Positions 1-6,467 of a stretch of DNA of 64,000 nt are shown piece after piece. This DNA is from Streptomyces sp. NBC_01335 (GTDB lineage: Bacteria > Actinomycetota > Actinomycetes > Streptomycetales > Streptomycetaceae), in the NCBI RefSeq assembly GCF_035953295.1, contig NZ_CP108370.1, positions 7,549,001-7,613,000 of the forward strand, given 5' to 3'. Every line of letters starts with the position of its first letter. Position 1 is the first letter of the stretch. Under the pieces are notes generated by a model. It saw only the letters and a list, made by a program, of their open reading frames with translations, did not search any database and was not told where the DNA came from. Position numbers and translations under genes: made by a program.

Positions 1-349
1 TGATCAGGCCGATCGTGCCGACCTGGATGATGTCCTCGGTGTCGTCCCCGCCCCGGTTGCGGAACCGCGAGGCCGCGAACCGCACCAGTGAGAGATTCAT
101 CTCGATCAGTGTGTTGCGGGCGTACTGGTGCTCGCGGGTGCCTTCCTCGACCGTCTGGAGGCGGTCGAAGAAGATCTTCGAGAGGGCCCGCGCGTCCTGC
201 GGGGCCACCTTCCCGGCCTCCTCGATCCAGGGCAGTTCGCCCTGACCCGTCTCCGTACCGACACCGGCAGGTGTCCGCGTTCCCGCCCGGTCGTGCAACG
301 ACGCCTCCGCGGCGTCGGTTCCGGTGGTTCGCAGTGACATCGCCGTCAT
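1..349 (-). CDS. SigB/SigF-type RNA polymerase sigma factor, N-terminal part (3' end beyond the left edge)
   Basis: Only the first 116 codons lie in the window; the gene runs off the left edge. After a variable N-terminal 35 residues the protein carries sigma-70 region 1.2/2: the core helix reads RNTLIEMNLSLVRFAASRF and is followed by a -10-binding stretch DDTEDIIQVGTIGLI, the form seen in the general-stress SigB/SigF/SigG group rather than in HrdB or ECF factors. The ATG at 347-349 is chosen because AGGGAGGG lies just upstream on the minus strand. Factors of this group direct stress or development genes in actinomycetes and are usually held by an anti-sigma kinase; no partner is visible here. 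Which of the several paralogues it is cannot be told from this fragment. Confidence 0.9.
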   Translation of the reverse strand, partial: MTAMSLRTTGTDAAEASLHDRAGTRTPAGVGTETGQGELPWIEEAGKVAPQDARALSKIFFDRLQTVEEGTREHQYARNTLIEMNLSLVRFAASRFRNRGGDDTEDIIQVGTIGLI

Positions 350-691
350 GGTGTCGCCCTCCCTGTTGCCGTAGCTGTCGGTCCGGCGTCTGCCCGGGTA
401 TTCCGGAGTCATGCCTGCCGATTTCAGAAATTTTCGCGGAGATCCGGTCGGCGTGATGCGTGGGCCGCGTCACCGCACCGCCCGGGCCGCACCCGCCTCC
501 GCGCGCGCGGAGCATGTGTACACCCGGACGGAGGAGGGGTGCGCACATGGCAGACTTGACCGGGTGTCCGCGCCCGCGACGACCGGTGGCCCGCGGGGCA
601 GGCGGTGTCCGGCGGAACGTGGCCGGGGTCACGACGACCTGACCGACTCCGATCCGCCGACACCACCCAGGACGACAGAGGAAGCAGCAGC
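350..691. other. Divergent intergenic region, 342 bp
   Basis: This stretch separates the sigma factor (minus) from the SDR-like gene (plus) and must hold both promoters. I see no open frame with a convincing ribosome site. The sequence around 520-530 contains the short palindrome GTGTACAC. A GGGTAT hexamer at 396-401 resembles a SigB-type -10 on the plus strand but has no matching -35 at the right distance, so I do not call a promoter. Confidence 0.5.
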
Positions 692-2173
692 ATGACGGTG
701 ACAGAGGAAAGCCAGGGACTCGCGCCCGACATCGAGGACTTCGGTCCCGGTATCGCTCCGGAGCGGCTGGCCGTCTGCCTGAGCGTGCTGGACGAGCTCG
801 ACTCCATCGACGTCGACCACCCCGACGCCATCAAGGTGCGACGGGCCACCGCCGGGATCTACCGGACGGTGAAGCAGCGTCGCCGCCAGGAGCGCCGCGC
901 CGCCAAGACGGCCCACGACAAGGCCGTCACCGAGGCGACCGCGACCGGTTCCGCCGAGCGGATCGACGACGAGACGCAGGGCGTCCTGCCCTCCTCCTCG
1001 GCCACCGCGGAGATCGCGGGCATCCTCCAGCGGCCGCGCTCCTGCTACATCTGCAAGACCCGCTACACCGAGGTGGACGCCTTCTACCACCAGCTCTGCC
1101 AGGACTGCGCCCGCGAGAACAGGGCCCGGCGCGACGCGCGGACGGACCTCACGGGCCGCCGCGCACTGCTCACCGGCGGCCGGGCGAAGATCGGCATGTA
1201 CATCGCGCTGCGGCTGCTGCGCGACGGCGCCCACACCACGATCACGACCCGCTTCCCGAACGACGCGATCCGCCGCTTCAAGGCGATGCCGGACAGCAAC
1301 GAGTGGATCCACCGGCTGAAGATCGTCGGCATCGACCTCCGCGACCCCGCCCAGGTCGTCGCGCTGGCCGACTCCGTCGCGGCCGAGGGCCCGCTGGACA
1401 TCCTGATCAACAACGCGGCGCAGACCGTACGCCGGTCCCCGCAGGCGTACAGCGAACTGCTCGCCGCCGAGTCGGCCCCGCTGCCCGCCGGGGTACTGCC
1501 GCCGGCCGAGGTCATCGGCACCTTCGGCAGCGGCAGCGTCGACCGGGTGGCCGCGCTGCCCGCCGCCCGCAGGGAGGGGCTGACCGCCGCCGACGTCACC
1601 GGTCTCGCGCTGGTCACCGGATCCGCCTCACTGGAGCGCATCGCGGCCGGCACGGCCATCGACGCGGGCGGGCTCGTACCCGACCTGCACGACACCAACA
1701 GCTGGATCCAGACGGTGGAGGAGGTCGAGCCGATCGAACTCCTGGAGGTGCAGCTCTGCAACTCCACCGCGCCGTTCATCCTGATCAGCCGTCTGCGTCC
1801 GGCGATGGCCGCCGCCGCGGGCCGGGCGTACGTGGTCAACGTCTCCGCCATGGAAGGCGTTTTCGGCCGCGGCTACAAGGGAGCGGGCCACCCGCACACC
1901 AACATGGCCAAGGCCGCCCTGAACATGCTGACGCGCACCAGCGCCCAGGAGATGTTCGAGAAGGACCGCATCCTGATGACGGCCGTCGACACCGGCTGGA
2001 TCACCGACGAACGCCCGCACCCGGACAAGATGCGCCTGGCCGAGGAGGGCTTCCACGCCCCCCTCGACCTGGTGGACGGCGCCGCCCGCGTCTACGACCC
2101 GATCGTGCGCGGCGAAGCCGGCGAGGAGCTCTACGGCTGCTTCCTGAAGGACTACGCCCCCGCGGGCTGGTGA
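692..2173 (+). CDS. SDR-fold oxidoreductase-like protein with an internal zinc ribbon and no catalytic tyrosine
   Basis: 493 residues. The first 110 residues are helical and charged. A four-cysteine zinc ribbon follows (C118, C121, C136, C139), then a Rossmann short-chain dehydrogenase domain from about 152: the cofactor loop is TGGRAKIG at 161-168, the conserved NNAA is at 240-243 and the serine of VNVSAMEG is S385. The expected YxxxK reads T403-N-M-A-K407, so the usual catalytic tyrosine is replaced by threonine while the lysine remains. An insertion of about 90 residues sits between NNAA and the catalytic strand. This suggests binding of a dinucleotide without ordinary SDR chemistry. The ATG at 692 is preferred over in-frame starts upstream because AGAGGAAG lies 8 bp before it. 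Substrate unknown; the gene stands alone and ends at a strong terminator. Confidence 0.85.
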   Translation: MTVTEESQGLAPDIEDFGPGIAPERLAVCLSVLDELDSIDVDHPDAIKVRRATAGIYRTVKQRRRQERRAAKTAHDKAVTEATATGSAERIDDETQGVLPSSSATAEIAGILQRPRSCYICKTRYTEVDAFYHQLCQDCARENRARRDARTDLTGRRALLTGGRAKIGMYIALRLLRDGAHTTITTRFPNDAIRRFKAMPDSNEWIHRLKIVGIDLRDPAQVVALADSVAAEGPLDILINNAAQTVRRSPQAYSELLAAESAPLPAGVLPPAEVIGTFGSGSVDRVAALPAARREGLTAADVTGLALVTGSASLERIAAGTAIDAGGLVPDLHDTNSWIQTVEEVEPIELLEVQLCNSTAPFILISRLRPAMAAAAGRAYVVNVSAMEGVFGRGYKGAGHPHTNMAKAALNMLTRTSAQEMFEKDRILMTAVDTGWITDERPHPDKMRLAEEGFHAPLDLVDGAARVYDPIVRGEAGEELYGCFLKDYAPAGW

Positions 2174-2196
2174 CCGCCCGCACCCGGAGCCGCTCG

Positions 2197-2235
2197 CAGG
2201 ACGGCCGCACCCCGACCCGGGGTGCGGCCGTCCTG
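2197..2235 (+). terminator. Strong intrinsic terminator after the SDR-like gene
   Basis: A perfect 17-bp stem (CAGGACGGCCGCACCCC at 2197-2213 against 2219-2235) with a 5-nt loop lies 23 bp after the stop codon. There is no clear U tract, as is usual in Streptomyces. Confidence 0.85.
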
Positions 2236-2550
2236 TCGTCCCACCCGCCCCCGGAGCCCCCGCCGCAGCCCCCCTGAGCGGCTTCATTTGGCCGAAAGTG
2301 ACCCAAGGCACACGTTCTGTCGAGCGGGATGGCGCTCATTTGGTTACGCTGGGGCGAACGGACGGCACCGAGGGATCCACGAAGCTTCCTCGATCGTCCC
2401 GGGACAGGTCTGCAACCAGGCCGTCGTCCCGCCCCGTACCGGCGCCACCGCGACCGTATGCCCATGCCCCCGCCCCTGCGTGCGGTGGTCCGCGGTGGAG
2501 AAGCCGCGGTACCCCACTGCCGGGGGTTACGCGACGCGAAGGAGTGCGCG
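2236..2550 (+). other. Long untranslated leader region before the 57-residue peptide gene
   Basis: About 315 bp without a credible gene lie between the terminator of the upstream gene and the small gene at 2551. Short frames here lack ribosome sites and look like GC-driven chance. A less GC-rich patch around 2284-2350 is the likeliest place for the promoter. Partial inverted repeats occur near 2510-2535 (GCGGTACCCC against GGGGGTTACGC), which could fold in the leader, but I cannot assign a riboswitch class. Confidence 0.4.
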
Positions 2551-2724
2551 GTGACACCTGAACTGACGACAGACGAGAAGCGACCGGCCGAGCGAACCGG
2601 CGGTCAATCCCGTAGGCCCGAGAAGCTCCGGAACATCGAGGTCTGGGCCAGGTCGGCCCCGATCCGGCTGGCCGGATACGAGGACGACCTCGCCGAACCG
2701 CACATCCTGCCCGGCATCGACTGA
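2551..2724 (+). CDS. Isolated 57-residue peptide of unknown function
   Basis: A GTG start preceded by GAAGGAG at a 6-bp spacing makes this a convincing small gene even though it is short. The N-terminal 29 residues are very hydrophilic (many K, R, E, T). The C-terminal half is different: it begins NIEVWARSAPIRLAGYEDD and ends LAEPHILPGID. There is no signal peptide, membrane segment or cysteine. It is monocistronic, with a terminator on each side. The two-part design (charged leader, then a compact segment with W, Y and an acidic tail) would suit a precursor of a modified peptide, but no modifying enzyme is adjacent; it could equally be a small regulatory or structural protein. I do not recognise its family with certainty. 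Confidence 0.7.
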   Translation: MTPELTTDEKRPAERTGGQSRRPEKLRNIEVWARSAPIRLAGYEDDLAEPHILPGID

Positions 2725-2747
2725 CCCCCGGTCTCCCGCCGCGTGCA

Positions 2748-2792
2748 CGAGAGCCCCGGCCCCCGCCCCGACGGGCGGGACCGGGGCTCTCG
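2748..2792. terminator. Bidirectional terminator between the small gene and the LMF-like gene
   Basis: The stem CGAGAGCCCCGG (2748-2759) pairs perfectly with 2781-2792, and the pairing extends inward by eight more base pairs with one mismatch. It lies 23 bp after the small gene and 24 bp from the end of the convergent membrane-protein gene, so it can serve both. Confidence 0.85.
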
Positions 2793-2816
2793 CACGTCCG
2801 GGGCGGGCGGTGCGGC

Positions 2817-4256
2817 TCACCCGGAATCCTCCGGCGGCCGGAGCGGCAGCGGTCGGCGCACCGGGCGCATGAACTCCCGTACGTAGGTGCGGTGCCACCA
2901 CCGCCCGGTGCTCCGCAGCTCGGCGGCGTCGGTGAAGCGGTACCGGTACACCGACGCCCGCACGTGGGCGGGCGGCCCGTCCGGGAAGGGGTTGTGGTCC
3001 AGCAGCCGCAGGGTGTCCCGGTCGCCGCCCAGCAGCCGCTCGGTGAACGGGCCGAACCAGGAACGGGCGTACGCGGGGGAGAGCGCGGCGAACCACATCA
3101 TCCAGTCGAGCCGCAGATGGTACGGGGCGAACTGGCGGGGGAGACGGCCCGGATCCCCCGGCTTCCCCCTGAACCCGTACTCCCGCCAGCGCGTGCCCGG
3201 GTGGATCACCGTGTCGTCGGTTCCCTCGACGACGACCTCGAGCCGCACCCTGCTGATGCTGCCGAACGCGCCGTAGGTGTTGACCAGATGGAGCGGGTCG
3301 TAGGAGCGGTTCATCACCTGGTGGCGGGAGAGCAGATTGCGGGCCGGCCGGTAACCGAGCACCAGGAGAAGGACGGTGACCGCGCAGACCACGCTCTCGT
3401 ACCAGAGCGGGGCGCCGGGCAGTTGCCGGGGCGGGCCCGCGAGCGGGGACCAGTCGATCGCGGAGAGCGCGAGGGCGACCGTGAGCCAGTTCAGCCAGGC
3501 GAAGTTGCCGGAGACGATCAGCCACAGCTGGGTGACGGCCATGATGGCCGCCGCCACGCCCGCCACCGGCTGAGGGGTGAACAGCAGGAAGGGGACGAGG
3601 AGTTGGGTGACGTGGTTGGCGGCTACCTCCCCCCGGTGCACAGGGGGCGGCAGATGGTGGAAGAACCAGCTGAGCGGGCCCGGCATCGGCTGCGTCTCGT
3701 GGTGGAAGTCCAGGCAGGTCAGCCGACGCCAGCACTCGTCCCCGCGCATCTTGATGAGACCGGCCCCGAACTCCACCCGGAACAGCAGCCAGCGCATCAG
3801 CCAGAGCACCAGAACCGGCGGCGCCGTCCTCTCGTTGCCGAGGAAGATGGCCAGGAACCCGGTCTCCAGCAGCAGCGACTCCCAGCCGAAGCCGTACCAG
3901 ACCTGTCCGACCTGCACGATCGAGAGGTAGAGGGCCCAGGGCAGCGCCCACAGGAGCAAGGCGCCCCACAGCGGCACCAGGCCGTCCAGTCCGGCCAGGA
4001 GCGCGACCGAGACCGCGCAGCCGGACCAGGCGACGGCCGCGAAGAAGCGGTCCGAGTAGTGGAGCCGGAAGAGCCCGGGGGCGGCGGTCCAGTGGGTGCG
4101 CCGCAGCAGTTCGGGCACCGGCAGTATGCCCCGCTCGCCGATCAGCGCGCGGAACTGGAGGGCGGCGGTGAGGAACGCGGTGAGATAGACGGCGGCGAGA
4201 GCGCGTTGGAAGATCAGTCTGCTCAGCCCGTAGCCGTCCGCGGTGAACCAGTCCAC
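2817..4256 (-). CDS. Lipase maturation factor (LMF)-like membrane protein
   Basis: 479 residues. The N-terminal 300 residues contain about seven hydrophobic segments interrupted by a conserved loop with VEFGAGLIKMRGDECW, then LDFHHETQPMPGPLSW and FFHHLPP, which I recognise as the signature of the LMF1/LMF2 family (related to the HTTM/vitamin-K carboxylase-like fold). The C-terminal 180 residues are soluble, with tryptophan-rich segments such as WREYGFRGKPGDP, also typical of LMF. In vertebrates LMF1 helps dimeric lipases fold in the ER; the bacterial role is not established, and helping a secreted enzyme or a membrane redox function are both possible. The gene is alone on this strand. The usual start is at 4256; upstream lies the MITE-like element. 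Confidence 0.85.
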   Translation of the reverse strand: MDWFTADGYGLSRLIFQRALAAVYLTAFLTAALQFRALIGERGILPVPELLRRTHWTAAPGLFRLHYSDRFFAAVAWSGCAVSVALLAGLDGLVPLWGALLLWALPWALYLSIVQVGQVWYGFGWESLLLETGFLAIFLGNERTAPPVLVLWLMRWLLFRVEFGAGLIKMRGDECWRRLTCLDFHHETQPMPGPLSWFFHHLPPPVHRGEVAANHVTQLLVPFLLFTPQPVAGVAAAIMAVTQLWLIVSGNFAWLNWLTVALALSAIDWSPLAGPPRQLPGAPLWYESVVCAVTVLLLVLGYRPARNLLSRHQVMNRSYDPLHLVNTYGAFGSISRVRLEVVVEGTDDTVIHPGTRWREYGFRGKPGDPGRLPRQFAPYHLRLDWMMWFAALSPAYARSWFGPFTERLLGGDRDTLRLLDHNPFPDGPPAHVRASVYRYRFTDAAELRSTGRWWHRTYVREFMRPVRRPLPLRPPEDSG

Positions 4257-4314
4257 CGGCGTCAGTATCGGTCAGCCCGGCCCGGTGCGGTGTGACCGAC
4301 GCGGCGACCGGCCT

Positions 4315-4477
4315 GGGCCGTGTCTGACCATTCCCGCCGGGCGGTCGGCGCCCGGCATGGCACCTCGCGGCGTTGTCGGACCGCCCGAGTACGTCCCGTA
4401 CTCGGGCGGTCCTCCGCCTTGCGACGCACCGCACCGGACACCGCCCGCTGATCCGACGCGCATGGTCGGACACGCCC
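4315..4477. mobile_element. MITE-like element, about 163 bp, with terminal and internal inverted repeats
   Basis: The left end GGGCCGTGTCTGACCAT (4315-4331) is matched in inverse orientation by ATGGTCGGACACGCCC (4462-4477), with one substitution and one single-base difference. Inside is a perfect 16-bp inverted repeat (GGACCGCCCGAGTACG at 4378-4393 against 4397-4412) with a 3-nt loop. There is no coding capacity. The same end sequence recurs at 39101-39161. The right end stops 4 bp before the stop codon of the DUF1990 gene, so the element may now act as a terminator between two genes on the minus strand. No clear target duplication is visible. Confidence 0.65.
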
Positions 4478-4481
4478 TAAC

Positions 4482-4988
4482 TCAGTCGGCGGCGATGCGG
4501 CGCAGGGTTCGCCCCAGGTACCGGGCGTAGCTCCGCTGGAGCACCCGGACGAGCGGTCCGGCCAGGCGGGTGTACCAGAGGGCGGGCCGGGAGAACGCCG
4601 TGACGTCGAACCAGACGGTGCCGTCTTCCGCCAGCTCAACGACGAAGGACTCCTCGCCCCGCTCCGGATGGCCGTCGAGCGTTCCGTACGCGAAGCCGAT
4701 GCGCTCGCCGGTGTACTCGGTCCACACCACTTCGCAGGGAGCCTTGAGGCGCAACGGCCCCAGGCGCAGGGTCACTTCGACGGATGTGCCCACCGCCGCG
4801 CGGTCCGCGGAAGCCGCGACGGGGAACCCCGTCGCGCGGTGCATGCGCCACTCGGTCACCGCCGCACCGGCCGCCTCGAACGAGGCCCGGCCGCGGCCCA
4901 CCGGGGCGCGGTGGTGCAGATGGTCGTACCCGCCCGGCAGCGGGCGCCGACGGGTGGCGCCGGTCTCCGGATAGGTGAAGGTGTGCAC
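4482..4988 (-). CDS. DUF1990 family protein
   Basis: 168 residues. The sequence matches the DUF1990 family seen in plants and actinobacteria: an N-terminal TYPETGATR segment, GYDHLHHRAPVGRG in the first third, then a beta-rich core with APCEVVWTEYTGERIGFAYG and a C-terminal stretch RPALWYTRLAGPLVRVLQ followed by RYLGRTLRRI. There is no signal peptide or membrane helix. The function of the family is unknown. The gene has its own well-formed promoter (5051-5079) overlapped by a perfect palindrome, so it is probably repressed by a TetR-like regulator encoded elsewhere. It is divergent from the DUF6777 lipoprotein gene. Confidence 0.85.
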   Translation of the reverse strand: MHTFTYPETGATRRRPLPGGYDHLHHRAPVGRGRASFEAAGAAVTEWRMHRATGFPVAASADRAAVGTSVEVTLRLGPLRLKAPCEVVWTEYTGERIGFAYGTLDGHPERGEESFVVELAEDGTVWFDVTAFSRPALWYTRLAGPLVRVLQRSYARYLGRTLRRIAAD

Positions 4989-5050
4989 GTCGGCCTGCCC
5001 TCTGTTCGCGTACGCCCGCCGGGCCGTGGTGCCGCGGGTGCTGCGCCGTC

Positions 5051-5080
5051 AGCCTAGTACCTCTCTTGAACGCGTTCAAG
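5051..5080 (-). promoter_or_regulatory. Promoter of the DUF1990 gene with an overlapping 16-bp palindromic operator
   Basis: Read on the minus strand, TTGAAC (complement of 5074-5079), a 17-bp spacer and TAGGCT (complement of 5051-5056) form a near-consensus vegetative promoter. The -35 lies inside a perfect 16-bp palindrome, CTTGAACGCGTTCAAG at 5065-5080, the usual form of a TetR-family operator. Transcription would start near 5045, leaving a leader of about 57 nt. No TetR gene lies in the window, so the regulator would act in trans. Confidence 0.7.
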
Positions 5081-5178
5081 GCTGCGCCGGGCGGCCGTAT
5101 CCCGGCTTGCGACCGGTACGGAGGTGCGTCAGACATGAGGGGACCCACCACCCCCGTACGTACTGGCAGGAGAGCACC

Positions 5179-6390
5179 GTGCGCTCGTCCCGACGACTTC
5201 CGTATGCCCTGTCCGCCGTGGTCTCCGTGGCGGCACTCTCCGCGGCCGGGTGTTCCGGCGCACCCGGGGCGGCCCGGCCCGCCGCGACGACCGTCGGCCA
5301 CGAGGTACTGCTCCAGCCGGCCGCCGCCCGGGGGCCCGCGCCCTTCACCCGGTCCACGGCCGGAGAGGTCCCCGGAGCCGAGGACGCGCAGCCGCTCCCG
5401 GCGGGCGGCGCCCCCGCCGCCGCTCCGGCCGTCCACACCGTCACGGGCGACGCGGCGGGGCTCTACGGGGGCGTCCGGAACACCCCCAGTTGCGATGTGG
5501 GCGCGCAGGCCGACCTGCTGACCGAGGACCCCGCCCGCGCCCGGGCCTTCGCGCGGGTGGCGGGCATCGAGGCGGTGCAGATCCCCGGATACCTGCGCGC
5601 GCTGACCCCGGTGGTGCTGCGCGCCGACGTACGGGTCACCGACCACGGCTTCGCCTCGGGCGCCCCCACCAGCTTCCAGACCGTGCTCCAGGCGGGCACC
5701 GCCGTGATGGTCGACAGCCGGGGGCTGCCCCGGGTGCGGTGCGCCTCCGGCAACCCGCTCGCGCCCGCTGCGCCCCTCACGGGACGGATCGCCGACCGGG
5801 GCGAGCGCTGGGCCTCGTACGCCCCGGAGCGGGTGCTGGACGTCGCCCCCAGCGCCGGCGTGCTGGAGAGCCTGGTCATCGCGGATCTCGTCGAGGGGAC
5901 GTGGATCGAGCGGCCGAGCGGAGAGGGCGCCGAGGACGGCAACCCCTCCGCCCCGCCGGAGGCCGGCCCCGGCGACGGTTTCTTCCCCTTCTCGCCCGAC
6001 GGAGCGCGGCAGGCGCCCGACGGCGCGGCGGACTCCGACCGGGCCGCCACCGGCCCGGACGACGGCGCCCCCGCCGCCGGCTCCCCCGACTCGGACGGTG
6101 CGTCCGCCGACGGCCTGCCGGACTTCACCCAGGACCCGTATGCGGACCTGCCGGACTTCACCGGCGACGCGTCCGCCGACGGCCTCCCGGACTTCACCGG
6201 CGATCCGTACGCGGACCTGCCGGACTTCACTCAGGACCCGTACGTGGACCTGCCGGACTTCACGGGCGACCCGTTCGGCGACGGCCTGCCGGACTTCACC
6301 GGGGACGCGGACTCCGGGTTCCAGGGCCACGCCGGCGATCCGGGCGACCCCGGTGAGGCGGAGGCGGGACAGGAGAAGTCCACGGCGTGA
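5179..6390 (+). CDS. DUF6777 lipoprotein with an acidic repeat tail
   Basis: 403 residues from a GTG with AGGAG 6 bp upstream. The N terminus is a lipoprotein signal: arginines, a hydrophobic run, and the lipobox SAAGC with the modified cysteine at residue 25. The exported domain (about 35-250) has the pattern I associate with the streptomycete DUF6777 family: GHEVLLQPAAARGPAPFT, then GLYGGVRNTPSCDVGAQ, then RALTPVVLRADVRVTDHG and LPRVRCASGNPL (the cysteines of NTPSCD and RVRCAS may pair). The last 130 residues are disordered, rich in D, G, P and A, with six LPDFT repeats. It lies outside the membrane, anchored by lipid. It overlaps or directly precedes the phosphatase gene downstream and may be cotranscribed with it. 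Function unknown. Confidence 0.85.
   Translation: MRSSRRLPYALSAVVSVAALSAAGCSGAPGAARPAATTVGHEVLLQPAAARGPAPFTRSTAGEVPGAEDAQPLPAGGAPAAAPAVHTVTGDAAGLYGGVRNTPSCDVGAQADLLTEDPARARAFARVAGIEAVQIPGYLRALTPVVLRADVRVTDHGFASGAPTSFQTVLQAGTAVMVDSRGLPRVRCASGNPLAPAAPLTGRIADRGERWASYAPERVLDVAPSAGVLESLVIADLVEGTWIERPSGEGAEDGNPSAPPEAGPGDGFFPFSPDGARQAPDGAADSDRAATGPDDGAPAAGSPDSDGASADGLPDFTQDPYADLPDFTGDASADGLPDFTGDPYADLPDFTQDPYVDLPDFTGDPFGDGLPDFTGDADSGFQGHAGDPGDPGEAEAGQEKSTA
6115..6308 (+). repeat. In-frame LPDFT repeats in the lipoprotein tail
   Basis: Six copies of LPDFT followed by GD or QD and a short acidic spacer (alternating units of 11 and 12 residues) encode the end of the DUF6777 lipoprotein. The DNA copies are nearly identical, which suggests recent expansion by slippage or recombination. 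Confidence 0.85.
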
Positions 6391-6467
6391 CCGGTCGAGG
6401 CCGCGTCGCACTGCTCGGGCCCGCCCGCCTCGCGAACCGCTCGAAGAATCGGACAAAGGGTGGCAGA

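Noticed and set aside
2527..4473. 648-codon open frame on the minus strand over the LMF-like gene
   Set aside because: It is out of frame with the real gene, has an arginine/proline/alanine-rich composition typical of shadow frames at this GC content, and lacks any recognisable domain.
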